Below are positions 1 to 8,392 of a stretch of DNA of 64,000 bases, piece after piece. A program made the position numbers and the translations under genes. The notes below the pieces were generated by a model that was given only the letters and a program-made list of their open reading frames with translations, made no database searches and was not told where the DNA came from. The DNA is from Bacteroides sp. (lineage in GTDB: Bacteria; Bacteroidota; Bacteroidia; Bacteroidales; Muribaculaceae), in NCBI GenBank assembly GCA_014802045.1, contig JAAVDA010000012.1, positions 1 to 64,000 on the forward strand. Reading direction: 5' to 3'. Numbering within the stretch: the stretch's first letter is position 1; each line of letters begins with the position of its first letter.

Positions 1-14
1 ACTGGAAGTGAGTG

Positions 15-31
15 CTACCCTGCCGGGGTAG
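15..31 (+). terminator. possible terminator hairpin at window edge
   Basis: CTACCC (15-20) pairs with GGGTAG (26-31) around a 5-base loop, followed by a pyrimidine- and T-rich run. It could end a gene that lies before the window. No coding region can be assigned to bases 1-50. Confidence 0.35.
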
Positions 32-50
32 TTTATCTTATCCTCTCCTT

Positions 51-72
51 ACCCCCGACAAATGTCGGGGGT
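51..72. terminator. perfect 9-bp hairpin with tetraloop
   Basis: ACCCCCGAC (51-59) pairs perfectly with GTCGGGGGT (64-72) around AAAT. There is no clean T tract after it on the plus strand, so it may be a bidirectional terminator or a repeat palindrome. The rest of 73-315 holds an AT-rich purine run (110-190) and the promoter at 217. Confidence 0.4.
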
Positions 73-216
73 TAACACGCTTTTCGGCCTCCGGCCGATA
101 TCTGATGAAATTGAGAAATGGAAAATTAAAATGTAAAATGAAAATTGAAAAATGAGAAATGAGGAATGCGGAATGAGAATTGTGGGGAAAAATTTTCATA
201 ATCGGGGAAATAGCGT

Positions 217-224
217 TAACTTTG
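217..224 (+). promoter_or_regulatory. Bacteroidetes -7 box upstream of the TPR gene
   Basis: TAACTTTG matches the TAnnTTTG -7 consensus, about 90 bases before the ATG at 316. No good -33 TTTG is visible at the usual spacing, so this is a moderate call. Confidence 0.5.
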
Positions 225-315
225 CGCTCCGAAACGTCGTGTGTCCGGATCCTCCGGACAGGCATGGCGTATGTTAACCCTCTTGATAAAAATCAGTTAG
301 AAGCATAAACCCAAA

Positions 316-996
316 ATGGCAAAGAACAACGAAACTGAAACCCGTACGTCGCTCGACGATCTCAATGACTCTCTGACGGGTCTTGAGGCTAAGGTGCAGA
401 ACAACCAGAAAACCATCATGTGGGTCATCGTAGGAGTGGCCGCGCTGGTGTGTCTGATACTCGTGTGGGTCTACGCGGTGCGTAAACCGGGTATCGAGGC
501 CGCCGACAATGCTATCGGTCAGGCCGACCTTACTCTCGCCACCGGCAACGACTCGATCGCTCTCAACCAGTATCGTCAGGTGGCCGACAATTATGGCTAC
601 GAGGCCGGCAACCGCGCCGCTCTCAATGCAGCCATCATCCTCTACCGTCAGGGCAAATATGAGGAGGCTGTGAACTACCTGAAGAAGTATAGCCCGACGG
701 AATCCGTGATTGGCGCCGCTTCAAAATCGCTTGAGGGCGACTGCTATGTGAACATGGAGCAGTATGACAAGGCTGTGGCCTGCTTCAAGGACGCCGCCAA
801 GCTCTCAGACAACAACCCCCACTACACCCCCCTCTTCATGATGAAGCAGGCCACTGTGGAGCGCGAGCTGAAGAACTATAAGGAGGAGGCACGCCTCTAC
901 AAGGAAATCCTTGACAAATATCCTGCCTATGGCTCAGAAAACGCAATCGAGATAGAGAAATATCTCAAGCGCGCCGAGCTTCAGGCCGGAGAATGA
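316..996 (+). CDS. membrane-anchored tetratricopeptide repeat protein
   Basis: A 226-residue protein with a charged cytoplasmic N-terminus (about 1-34), one transmembrane segment (about 35-56, rich in Val, Leu and Ile) and a C-terminal region of TPR-like helical pairs. The helices contain repeated A-x-x-x-Y-x-x-A and Y-x-x-A patterns, for example around residues 85-205. This architecture resembles the YfgM/BamD-like TPR proteins that act as periplasmic adaptors. The partner cannot be named from sequence. It stands immediately upstream of the yceD-rpmF-fabH cluster but has its own promoter candidate at 217, and the next gene also has one. The ATG at 316 is the only start that keeps the hydrophilic head. 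Confidence 0.8.
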   Translation: MAKNNETETRTSLDDLNDSLTGLEAKVQNNQKTIMWVIVGVAALVCLILVWVYAVRKPGIEAADNAIGQADLTLATGNDSIALNQYRQVADNYGYEAGNRAALNAAIILYRQGKYEEAVNYLKKYSPTESVIGAASKSLEGDCYVNMEQYDKAVACFKDAAKLSDNNPHYTPLFMMKQATVERELKNYKEEARLYKEILDKYPAYGSENAIEIEKYLKRAELQAGE

Positions 997-1003
997 GACA
1001 ATA

Positions 1004-1035
1004 TTTGCGCAATTGGAAACATTTGCATAACTTTG
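1004..1035 (+). promoter_or_regulatory. promoter of the yceD-rpmF unit
   Basis: TTTG at 1004-1007, 20 bases, then TAACTTTG at 1028-1035. This is a near-ideal Bacteroidetes vegetative promoter placed about 33 bases before the GTG start at 1069. Confidence 0.75.
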
Positions 1036-1068
1036 CGTAGTTTTTCAGACAAGATTTAACAACAGACA

Positions 1069-1665
1069 GTGGGAAAGTTTACCGAATACAAGCTGCCGCT
1101 GAAGAGCATGCCCGCCGGGACTCACAATTTTGAGTATCATCTCGGCAAGACATTCTTCGCCAATATGGAAAGCGAGGATATCCATGATGCCGACCTGACG
1201 GTGAGCCTCACAGTGGATCACAAAGCTGACCTCTATGAGATGAATTTCAGTGTGGAGGGTACGGTGACGCTGATTTGCGACCGCTGTCTGGACGATCTGG
1301 AATTTCCGATTGACACCACCTATGCCATCAATGTGAAGTATGGCGATGACTACAACGATGACTCCGACGATCTGCTCGTGATACCTGAAAGCGACAATTA
1401 TCTCAATGTCGCCTATATGATTTACGACACCGTGGCTCTGGCGATACCCATCAAGCATGTGCATCCGATGGGCAAGTGCAACCGCCAGATGAGCCAGATG
1501 CTTAAGAAGCACAGGGCTCATGACCCTTCTGACGAGGACGCCGAACTGCAGGACCGCCTGATTGACGAGATGGATTCGATGGACGACAGCGCTTCTGAAG
1601 CTCCCACAGATCCGCGCTGGGACGGACTGAAGAAACTAACCGAAAACAATAACAGCGAGGACTGA
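1069..1665 (+). CDS. yceD: DUF177/YceD family protein
   Basis: A 198-residue acidic protein of the DUF177 (YceD) family. Family marks visible are the CDRC pair (ICDRC at about residues 67-71) inside a beta-rich core and a later HPMGKCN segment. The C-terminal third is very acidic. YceD-family proteins are typically encoded just before rpmF and have been linked to 23S rRNA/ribosome assembly; the exact role here is inferred. The start is GTG at 1069; no upstream in-frame ATG exists, and the promoter at 1004-1035 sits directly before it. It is followed by rpmF after an 83-base gap, the standard yceD-rpmF-fab arrangement. Confidence 0.85.
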   Translation: MGKFTEYKLPLKSMPAGTHNFEYHLGKTFFANMESEDIHDADLTVSLTVDHKADLYEMNFSVEGTVTLICDRCLDDLEFPIDTTYAINVKYGDDYNDDSDDLLVIPESDNYLNVAYMIYDTVALAIPIKHVHPMGKCNRQMSQMLKKHRAHDPSDEDAELQDRLIDEMDSMDDSASEAPTDPRWDGLKKLTENNNSED

Positions 1666-1748
1666 CTCCGGATTCCGTTCACACTCACAGATCCGCGAAC
1701 ATGACCTCGCCAACGAGACAATAACAAAACGAAAACAATCAATAGAAA

Positions 1749-1934
1749 ATGGCACATCCTAAACGCAAACAATCAAAGACCCGCACCGCAAAGCGCCGCA
1801 CACACGACAAGGCTAAAGAACCCACTCTGGCTCTCTGCCCCCAGTGCGGAGCATGGCACATCTACCACACCGTGTGCGGTGAATGCGGCTACTACCGCGG
1901 CAAGCTCGCCATCGAGAAGGTGGCTGCAATCTGA
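1749..1934 (+). CDS. rpmF: 50S ribosomal protein L32
   Basis: A 61-residue basic protein beginning MAHPKRKQSKTRTAKRR, the hallmark N-terminus of bacterial L32. It carries four cysteines as CPQC and CGEC, the zinc-ribbon form of L32. Its length is normal for the family. It lies between yceD and fabH, a widely conserved linkage between ribosome synthesis and fatty acid synthesis. A hairpin between it and fabH (1966-2010) could modulate read-through. Confidence 0.97.
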   Translation: MAHPKRKQSKTRTAKRRTHDKAKEPTLALCPQCGAWHIYHTVCGECGYYRGKLAIEKVAAI

Positions 1935-1965
1935 TTCGCCTTACACAGCCACGGCAAGCCTACAG

Positions 1966-2010
1966 AATCTCCTGAACGCCCGGGCCACTGCCCCCCGCTT
2001 TTGGGAGATT
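1966..2010 (+). terminator. possible attenuator between rpmF and fabH
   Basis: AATCTCC (1966-1972) pairs with GGAGATT (2004-2010); the 31-base loop contains a further GCCCGGGC palindrome. A moderately T-rich run (GTCTTTCATT) follows. It may set the rpmF/fabH expression ratio, but the stem is short. Confidence 0.35.
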
Positions 2011-2037
2011 GTCTTTCATTAAAAACATAACATAACT

Positions 2038-3021
2038 ATGCTTTACGCGAGAATATCAGGCATCGCATCCTACGTGCCCGACGACATCCTTGACAATGAG
2101 ATGCTCTCGAAAATGGTGGACACCAACGACGAATGGATCACCACCCGTGTCGGCATCAAGGAGCGCCGCATCCTGAAGAAGGAGGGCGCAGGTTCGTCAT
2201 ATCTGGGTGTTCAGGCTGTGAACCGCCTGCTTGAGCAGACGGGCACAAAGCCCGAGGATGTGGAGCTTCTTATCTGCGCCACTTCCAACCCCGACTATCG
2301 TTTCCCCTCAACCGGCTCCGTGATTGCCCACGACTGCGGTCTGAAAAACTCTTATGCCTATGATATCCAGGCGGCCTGCGCCGGCTTTATCGTGGCTCTG
2401 GAGGATGCCGCAGCTTATGTGCGCTCAGGTCTGCGCAAAAAGGTGATAGTGGTGGCGGCCGAGAAGATGTCGTCGATGGTGAACTATTCGGACCGCTCGA
2501 CATGCGCTCTTTTCGGCGACGGTGCGGCCGCAGTGATGGTGGAACCCACGGAAGAACGCACGGGTGTGATTGACGCAGTGTTCCATGTGGACGGTGAAGG
2601 TCGCGACCATCTGCTCATGCGTGCCGGCGGCTCTGTGCTCCCTTCGAGCCACGAGACTATCGATGCAGGCGACAATTTCCTTTTCCAGGACGGACGCCAT
2701 GTGTATAAGAACGCTGTGACCGACATGCTCGAATCGACTCTCGATGTGGCTAAACGCAACAATCTCACTATGGAGGATGTGGACTGGCTCGTGCCTCATC
2801 AGGCCAATCTTCGAATCATTGAGGCTGTGTCGTCGCGCGCAGGCATCGACCACGAAAAAGTGCTTGTCAATATAGAGCACTACGGAAATACTTCGGCAGC
2901 TTCAATTCCGCTCTGTCTGGACGAATATAAGAACCGTCTGAAGAAGGGCGACAAGCTGATTCTCACCGCTTTTGGCGCGGGCTTCACTTGGGGCGCAATG
3001 TATCTCATCTGGGATATCTGA
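2038..3021 (+). CDS. fabH: beta-ketoacyl-ACP synthase III
   Basis: A 327-residue FabH (KAS III), which condenses acetyl-CoA with malonyl-ACP to start fatty acid synthesis in the cytosol. The catalytic triad is visible: Cys114 in QAACAGF, His in VPHQANLRI, and Asn in HYGNTSAAS. The glycine-rich end FGAGFTWGAM is typical. Length and thiolase fold pattern are normal. It follows rpmF and is ended by a strong hairpin at 3056-3089. plsX, often found in this cluster in other phyla, is absent here. Confidence 0.97.
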   Translation: MLYARISGIASYVPDDILDNEMLSKMVDTNDEWITTRVGIKERRILKKEGAGSSYLGVQAVNRLLEQTGTKPEDVELLICATSNPDYRFPSTGSVIAHDCGLKNSYAYDIQAACAGFIVALEDAAAYVRSGLRKKVIVVAAEKMSSMVNYSDRSTCALFGDGAAAVMVEPTEERTGVIDAVFHVDGEGRDHLLMRAGGSVLPSSHETIDAGDNFLFQDGRHVYKNAVTDMLESTLDVAKRNNLTMEDVDWLVPHQANLRIIEAVSSRAGIDHEKVLVNIEHYGNTSAASIPLCLDEYKNRLKKGDKLILTAFGAGFTWGAMYLIWDI

Positions 3022-3055
3022 GAATAGCCTCCGCTTCCGCGCAAAAACTTTTATG

Positions 3056-3092
3056 ACACGAATAGCATCTTTTGGGGTGCTATTCGTGTTAT
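3056..3092 (+). terminator. terminator after fabH
   Basis: A perfect 12-bp stem: ACACGAATAGCA (3056-3067) with TGCTATTCGTGT (3078-3089), loop TCTTTTGGGG. The T tract after it is weak, so termination may be partial and era could receive some read-through. Confidence 0.65.
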
Positions 3093-3131
3093 ATAGATAA
3101 ATGATTTATTAAAGCATAACCAAAAGAAAGC

Positions 3132-4037
3132 ATGGAAGAGAAAATCACCGAAGGCCACAAGGCCGGTTTCGTCAACATAGTAGGCAATCCCAACGTGGGC
3201 AAGAGCACTCTGATGAATGACCTCGTTGGGGAGCGCGTGAGCATCATAACCTCAAAAGCCCAGACCACCCGTCACCGTATAATGGGCATAGTGAATACCC
3301 CGGAATATCAGATAGTGTTTTCCGACACTCCGGGTGTGCTCGCTCCCAAATATAAGCTTCAGGAGAGCATGCTGGGCTATTCGGAGGGCGCGCTTACGGA
3401 TGCGGATGTGCTGCTCTATGTGACCGATGTGGTGGAAGACCCCACAAAGAATGCCGAATTTCTCGGCAAGGTGGCTAAGGAGAAGGTGCCTGTGCTGCTT
3501 GTGATCAACAAGATTGACCTGCTTAAAGGCGGCCAGGGCGAGCTTGAGGTCATTGTGGCCCGATGGAAGGAACTGCTGCCGAATGCAGAGGTGTTTCCAA
3601 CGTCGGCCAAGGAGCATTTCAATGTGAGCAATCTTATGGGACGCATCGTGGAACTTCTGCCTCAGAATCCGCCCTATTTCGGCAAGGATGCGCTCACCGA
3701 CAAGCCTGCACGCTTTTTCGTGACCGAGATTATCCGCGAGAAGATACTTCTGAATTATGATAAGGAGGTGCCTTATTCGGCCGAGGTGATTGTGGAGAAG
3801 TTTGATGAAAAGGAGGGCGCGATCCATATCATGGCCGTGATCTACGTGGAGCGCGACTCTCAGAAGGGTATCCTTATCGGCAAGGCCGGCTCTAAGCTTA
3901 AGAAAGTGGGCACGGAGGCACGCAAGGATATAGAGACATTCTTCGGTAAGAGCGTGTATCTGGAGCTGTTTGTGAAGGTTGAGCCCAACTGGCGCAATCG
4001 TGAGAACAAGCTGCGCTCTTTCGGCTACATAGAGTGA
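3132..4037 (+). CDS. era: GTPase Era
   Basis: A 301-residue GTPase for 30S subunit maturation, binding the 3' end of 16S rRNA. The G domain shows GNPNVGKST (P-loop, about 17-25), DTPGV (G3), NKID (G4) and SAKE (G5). The C-terminal KH RNA-binding domain is recognisable by [18 protein letters not shown] (about 235-255). Length matches Era. It is 16 bases upstream of der, so the two ribosome-assembly GTPases are probably co-transcribed. Confidence 0.97.
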   Translation: MEEKITEGHKAGFVNIVGNPNVGKSTLMNDLVGERVSIITSKAQTTRHRIMGIVNTPEYQIVFSDTPGVLAPKYKLQESMLGYSEGALTDADVLLYVTDVVEDPTKNAEFLGKVAKEKVPVLLVINKIDLLKGGQGELEVIVARWKELLPNAEVFPTSAKEHFNVSNLMGRIVELLPQNPPYFGKDALTDKPARFFVTEIIREKILLNYDKEVPYSAEVIVEKFDEKEGAIHIMAVIYVERDSQKGILIGKAGSKLKKVGTEARKDIETFFGKSVYLELFVKVEPNWRNRENKLRSFGYIE

Positions 4038-4053
4038 AATTAAAATTCAAGAA

Positions 4054-5373
4054 ATGGGACAAATGATAGCTATAGTGGGGCGCCCCAATGTGGGCAAATC
4101 CACTCTTTTCAACCGACTGACTCAGAGCCGCACGGCGATAGTTGACGATACGGCGGGCACAACCCGCGACCGTCAGTATGGCAAGGTGGACTGGAACGGG
4201 AAGGAATTCTCGATTGTAGACACCGGCGGCTGGGTGGTCAATTCGGACGATGTGTTTGAAACCGAGATCAATAAGCAGGTGCAGCTTGCCATAGAACAAG
4301 CCGACGAGATATTGTTTGTGGTTGATGCAATGAACGGTGTGACCGATCTGGACGACCATGTGGCCGAGATATTGCGCAAATCGCGCAAACCGGTGATTCT
4401 TGTGGCTAACAAGGTGGACTCCAATGATTGGCTCTATAATGTGCCTGAGTTTTACTCTCTGGGGCTCGGAGAGCCGTATCCGGTGAGCGCTGTGAACGGT
4501 TTCGGTACGGGCGACCTGCTCGACGAGGTTGTGCGCAAGCTCCCTGAGAAGAGCGCCGACGAAGAGGATACGCTCGAAGATCTGCCGAAATTTGCCATCG
4601 TAGGTCGTCCGAATGCCGGCAAATCGTCGATAATCAACGCCTTTATCGGCGAGGACCGTCATATCGTGACAGATATCGCAGGCACTACCCGCGACAGCAT
4701 CTATACGCGCTACAATAAGTTTGGCTTCGATTTCTATCTGGTCGACACGGCCGGTATCCGCAAGAAAACAAAGGTGAACGAGGATATAGAATATTACTCC
4801 GTGATCCGTTCCATCCGTGCCATCGAGGCCTCGGATGTGTGCATACTGATGATTGATGCCACACGAGGCATAGAGAGTCAGGATGTGAGCATTTTCTCGC
4901 TGATACAGCGCAATAAGAAGGGGCTGGTGGTGTGTGTGAACAAATGGGACCTCGTAGAGAACAAGTCGCCCGAAGCAATCCGTCATTTTGAGGCAGCTAT
5001 CAGAGAGCGATTTGCTCCGTTCACCGATTTCCCGATTCTTTTCACATCGGCTCTCACTAAGCAGCGTATATTCAAGGTGCTTGAAACGGCGGTAGAGGTC
5101 TACAACAACCGTAAGCGTGTGGTGCCCACGTCGCAGCTCAACACTGTGATGCTTGAGGCCATAGCAGCCTATCCGCCACCTGCCAACAAAGGGAAATATG
5201 TAAAGATTAAGTATGTGACCATGCTTAAAGGAGCGCAGATACCCACATTTATATTCTTCTGCAATCTGCCGCAGTGGGTGAAGGAACCCTACAGGCGCTA
5301 TCTGGAGAATAAGATTCGCGAGAACTGGGACTTTACCGGTACGCCAATCAATGTGTATATGCGCGAGAAATAA
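4054..5373 (+). CDS. der: ribosome-associated GTPase Der (EngA)
   Basis: A 439-residue double GTPase needed for 50S subunit assembly. Two tandem G domains are clear: GRPNVGKST near residues 9-17 with DTGGW and NKVD, and GRPNAGKSS near 182-190 with DTAGI and NKWD. A C-terminal KH-like domain follows (about 355-439). Only Der has this tandem layout. It ends at a good intrinsic terminator (5400-5439). Confidence 0.97.
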   Translation: MGQMIAIVGRPNVGKSTLFNRLTQSRTAIVDDTAGTTRDRQYGKVDWNGKEFSIVDTGGWVVNSDDVFETEINKQVQLAIEQADEILFVVDAMNGVTDLDDHVAEILRKSRKPVILVANKVDSNDWLYNVPEFYSLGLGEPYPVSAVNGFGTGDLLDEVVRKLPEKSADEEDTLEDLPKFAIVGRPNAGKSSIINAFIGEDRHIVTDIAGTTRDSIYTRYNKFGFDFYLVDTAGIRKKTKVNEDIEYYSVIRSIRAIEASDVCILMIDATRGIESQDVSIFSLIQRNKKGLVVCVNKWDLVENKSPEAIRHFEAAIRERFAPFTDFPILFTSALTKQRIFKVLETAVEVYNNRKRVVPTSQLNTVMLEAIAAYPPPANKGKYVKIKYVTMLKGAQIPTFIFFCNLPQWVKEPYRRYLENKIRENWDFTGTPINVYMREK

Positions 5374-5399
5374 CAACTTTAGGAGATAAACAAGACGAA

Positions 5400-5439
5400 C
5401 CTCCGGCCGTGACGATGTCATGACCGGAGGCTGCTTTTT
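5400..5439 (+). terminator. terminator after der
   Basis: CCTCCGG (5400-5406) pairs with CCGGAGG (5424-5430), extended inside by CGTGAC/GTCATG pairing. A GCTTTTT tract follows directly. This is a standard rho-independent terminator. Confidence 0.8.
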
Positions 5440-5460
5440 GTGGGAATAGATGGATCGGAA

Positions 5461-5600
5461 GCGGCGTATCGAGCCGCTATTCATAATGTGTCCCGCCGGG
5501 ACACATCGCGCCCCCGAGAGGCTTGCCCCGGGGTTCATCCCAGGGTTTCGGACAATCCCACCCCTCCGGGAGGCGCCGAGATGCGAGGGATGCTCCGCTA
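5461..5600. repeat. dispersed palindromic repeat, copy A
   Basis: This contains the perfect palindrome TGTGTCCCGCCGGGACACA (5487-5505), then CCCCCGAGAGGCTTGCCCCGG, split here only by line position, then TTTCGGACAATCCC and CCCTCCGGGAGG. The same order of segments occurs at 16521-16640, and in inverted orientation at 62760-62827 and 63530-63612. It occupies the der/Sel1 convergent gap. It is non-coding; short ORFs in it are repeat artefacts. Confidence 0.8.
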
Positions 5601-5640
5601 AGGGATGGGAAGACCGAGAACGAAGATGGGAGAGGTGGGC

Positions 5641-6822
5641 CTATTCGGGGATTTTTTCAATGATTTTATAGGCGGTAAGACTGCCGAGGTTGGCGGCTTT
5701 GCGGGTATAGTCGGCGGCCTTGGTGGGGTTGGCTTTTACGCCGTCGCCTTTGCGATATAGGTCTGCCATGCGTTCATACACGAGTGCCATGGCAGGAGCA
5801 GGGACTATAATCGGTTCGTAGCATTGGCTTATGAAGTCACCGCTGCGGTTGAGAAATTCGTCGTTGTAGCTCATGCTGCCAAGATAGAAGAGTGACCATT
5901 GGTCTCCTTTTTCTGCGGCTTGTCCGCGGGATATGACTCCGGGCTTGAATCCTTCCTTATAAATGGGCTCATCTTTCAGTGGGTGACCTACGGTGCTGTT
6001 AAATCCGTTGGCGAGGGCGAGCGAGTTGAGCACGAAGGCGGTGTTTTTGTCGTCGCCGAAGCGTTCGCCGCGCAGTGGGAGCTGAAGATTGGAGCGTGCG
6101 ATGTCGTTGCCGAATTCTCCGGCAAGATAGGTCCAGAAGAAGGCGTCGGGCATATCGACCTTGCCATACCACTGACGCTGAAGGGCGGAGCCATATTTTG
6201 CAGCTCCGCCGGCATCGCAGAGCATAGCGGCGCGTTGAAAGTATTCTCTGGCTTTGGTACGGTCTTTTTTCACTCCATAGCCTTTGTCGTACATCTCGCC
6301 CATGATTGTGAGGGCGAAGGGGATGTGATCAGTGCCGGCCGCATTGAAGTAGTCCCAGGATCGGGCGTAGTCTTTTTTGTTGTTGTAATATATGCCGAGG
6401 TAATCATTGGCTTTTTTGTAGCCGGCACGTGAGGCGGCTTCCATCAGGCTCAATCCTTCGTTTTGCTTTTCGGGGAAGAGATAGGCGGTTTTGTGGAAGG
6501 TGTAGAGATAGCCGAGTTCGGCTTTGGCGCGGTCATTTTTATCTGCAACGAGCCGGAGGCAGCGAGCTGCAAGTTCGGGGCTCCAGACATTGTGGTAGAG
6601 GGCTTTGTCGACCACTCCGTCGGCAGAGAACTTGCCTTGGGCGTAGGCTTTCTTCACTGCCTCATATAGGGCATCGGCTTTTTGCTGTGCGGCCGGAGAG
6701 ACGGTGACATGAACATCTGCCGGAGAAACATAGCCTTTTGTAGAGTTTTTTTGGTTGGAATCTGTGGCTTGGGCTGACAGGGTGACGGCAATAATTGAGG
6801 CCATCAAAAATATCTTTCTCAT
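5641..6822 (-). CDS. secreted Sel1-like repeat protein
   Basis: A 393-residue protein with a signal peptide (about 1-19, ending SAQA) and Sel1/TPR-like alpha-solenoid repeats. The clearest repeats are GEMYDKGYGVKKDRTKAREY (middle) and ADLYRKGDGVKANPTKAADY (C-terminus), each followed by an AA-x-x-G helix end. Sel1 repeats mediate protein-protein contacts; no catalytic domain is seen. It is probably periplasmic or surface-exposed. It is transcribed toward der and divergently from mdh. The function is unknown beyond scaffolding. Confidence 0.8.
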   Translation of the reverse strand: MRKIFLMASIIAVTLSAQATDSNQKNSTKGYVSPADVHVTVSPAAQQKADALYEAVKKAYAQGKFSADGVVDKALYHNVWSPELAARCLRLVADKNDRAKAELGYLYTFHKTAYLFPEKQNEGLSLMEAASRAGYKKANDYLGIYYNNKKDYARSWDYFNAAGTDHIPFALTIMGEMYDKGYGVKKDRTKAREYFQRAAMLCDAGGAAKYGSALQRQWYGKVDMPDAFFWTYLAGEFGNDIARSNLQLPLRGERFGDDKNTAFVLNSLALANGFNSTVGHPLKDEPIYKEGFKPGVISRGQAAEKGDQWSLFYLGSMSYNDEFLNRSGDFISQCYEPIIVPAPAMALVYERMADLYRKGDGVKANPTKAADYTRKAANLGSLTAYKIIEKIPE

Positions 6823-7005
6823 AGGGGAAATAGTTGGAAAAACGTGAAATTGAAACAGTTGATTTTCTTATAGACAAATCTTGAGCGTGATTGGTTCGCA
6901 TGCAGCCCGAAATAGTGGGTGAGGATGGAGAATTCTGCACAGGGAGCATGAAAAGATTATTAAGGAAGGAAATCATTGCATGAGGGTATTGCGCGGGCGT
7001 GAACA

Positions 7006-7036
7006 TTGAAAGTGCGGATTTTGTTCTTATCTATGA
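7006..7036 (+). promoter_or_regulatory. weak promoter candidate for mdh
   Basis: TTG at 7006-7008, 20 bases, then TATCTATG at 7029-7036, one mismatch from TAnnTTTG. It is about 50 bases before the mdh ATG. The rest of 6823-7086 shows no further feature. Confidence 0.4.
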
Positions 7037-7086
7037 GCTACAGTTCATAATTAACTCTGACACAACATACATAAAATAACAGAACG

Positions 7087-8085
7087 ATGAATTATCTGAC
7101 ACATGACAAACTCGTGATTATCGGGGCTGCCGGAATGATTGGCAGCAATATGGCTCAGACAGCCATAATGAAGGGGCTTACACCTAACATATGCCTTTAT
7201 GACCCCTATGCCCCGGGGCTTGAAGGGGTGGCCGAGGAGCTGAAACAGTGTGGCTTCGAGGGTCTGAATCTCACCTTTACAACCGATATCGCCGAGGCGC
7301 TAAAGGATGCTAAATATATAGTGAATTCCGGTGGGGCCGCGCGTAAGGCCGGCATGACCCGCGAGGATCTGCTGAAAGGAAACGCTGAAATAGCTGAGGA
7401 ATTCGGCAAGAATGTGAAGAAATACTGTCCGGATGTGAAGCATATCGTCGTAATCTTCAATCCTGCCGATATCACCGGACTCATCACGCTGCTCTATAGC
7501 GGTCTGAAGCCGAGTCAGGTGTCGACGCTTGCGGCGCTTGACAGCACACGTCTGCGCAACGAGCTTTCGAAGCAGCTTAAAGTGGATGCAGACAAAATCG
7601 TGAACTGCCGCACATATGGCGGTCATGGAGAGCAGATGGCTGTGTTTGCTTCTACAGCTACTGTCGATGGCACCCCCCTGGCAGAGATTATAGGCACCGA
7701 GTCGCTGCCTGAAGAGGCCTGGACGGAACTGAAGCAGAGAGTGGTGCAGGGAGGCAAGAGAATCATCGAACTGCGCGGGCGCAGTTCGTTCCAGAGCCCG
7801 GCTTATCTCTCGATAGAGATGATTGAGGCTGCAATGGGTGGAGCTACGTTCCGCTGGCCGGTGGGCACCTATGTGAACAATAATCGTTTCAGCCATATAA
7901 TGATGGCTATGGAGACTACAATTGACAAGAATGGTGTGACCGTTCAGCCTGTAAGCGGCACTCCGGAAGAGGAGAAGGAGCTTGACCGGAGCTACAAGCA
8001 TCTTTGCGCTCTGCGCGATGAAGTGATTGAGCTCGGCATCATGCCTCCTATCTCTGAATGGAGCAAGATTAATCCGAATCTTTGA
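7087..8085 (+). CDS. mdh: malate dehydrogenase
   Basis: A 332-residue NAD-dependent malate dehydrogenase of the LDH/MDH superfamily, interconverting malate and oxaloacetate. Visible marks are the Rossmann motif GAAGMIG (13-19), the mobile-loop arginines in ARKAGMTRED (Arg86 and Arg92), the LDSTRLRNEL segment with Asp152 and Arg155, and catalytic His180 in YGGHGEQM. In anaerobic Bacteroidales this enzyme runs the reductive branch toward fumarate and succinate. It is monocistronic; the downstream gap carries only a weak AT hairpin. Confidence 0.93.
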   Translation: MNYLTHDKLVIIGAAGMIGSNMAQTAIMKGLTPNICLYDPYAPGLEGVAEELKQCGFEGLNLTFTTDIAEALKDAKYIVNSGGAARKAGMTREDLLKGNAEIAEEFGKNVKKYCPDVKHIVVIFNPADITGLITLLYSGLKPSQVSTLAALDSTRLRNELSKQLKVDADKIVNCRTYGGHGEQMAVFASTATVDGTPLAEIIGTESLPEEAWTELKQRVVQGGKRIIELRGRSSFQSPAYLSIEMIEAAMGGATFRWPVGTYVNNNRFSHIMMAMETTIDKNGVTVQPVSGTPEEEKELDRSYKHLCALRDEVIELGIMPPISEWSKINPNL

Positions 8086-8103
8086 GAAGATGACGCAGCC
8101 GAA

Positions 8104-8122
8104 GTAAAAACCGGATTTTTAC
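8104..8122 (+). terminator. weak AT-rich hairpin after mdh
   Basis: GTAAAAA (8104-8110) pairs with TTTTTAC (8116-8122). It may end mdh transcription but is thermodynamically weak. Nothing else is recognised in 8123-8318. Confidence 0.3.
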
Positions 8123-8318
8123 AGACGGACGTTTAGTCAATATATGGAACCAAGGCGGGTAGCACTGACATTGCGGTCGGGACTATCCGCTTTGATTATT
8201 TGGGTAGGATTTGGATTATGTGGTAAAGACCGGATGAGTTTTAGCCGCCGGAGCCTATTCGTATAGTCTATGATGAGGATTGAGAAAAAGGGTGAGCAGG
8301 GGAGGGGTGAATGGGCCG

Positions 8319-8361
8319 AAAAAATCCCCCTCCGGGGTGCTGGATGCGCCCGGGAGGGGGA
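8319..8361 (-). terminator. terminator of the lipoprotein/TonB receptor unit
   Basis: Read on the minus strand, TCCCCCTCCCGGG (8361 back to 8349) pairs with CCCCGGAGGGGGA (8337 back to 8325), followed by a T6 run. This is a strong intrinsic terminator about 30 bases past the stop at 8393. Confidence 0.75.
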
Positions 8362-8392
8362 TGATGGGGGGATGGAAATCAGCGTGTGGGTG

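Noticed and set aside
3898-5538. A 546-codon open frame on the minus strand opposite era and der.
   Set aside because: It mirrors two certain GTPase genes, has His/Arg-rich composition with no domain, and runs into repeat copy A. It is a shadow of GC-rich codon bias.
5450-5671. Short ORFs in the palindromic repeats (also near 16525, 62581, 63327 and 63574).
   Set aside because: Their translations come from the repeat blocks (for example CPAGTH...PG) and recur only because the DNA repeats recur. No start signals support them.
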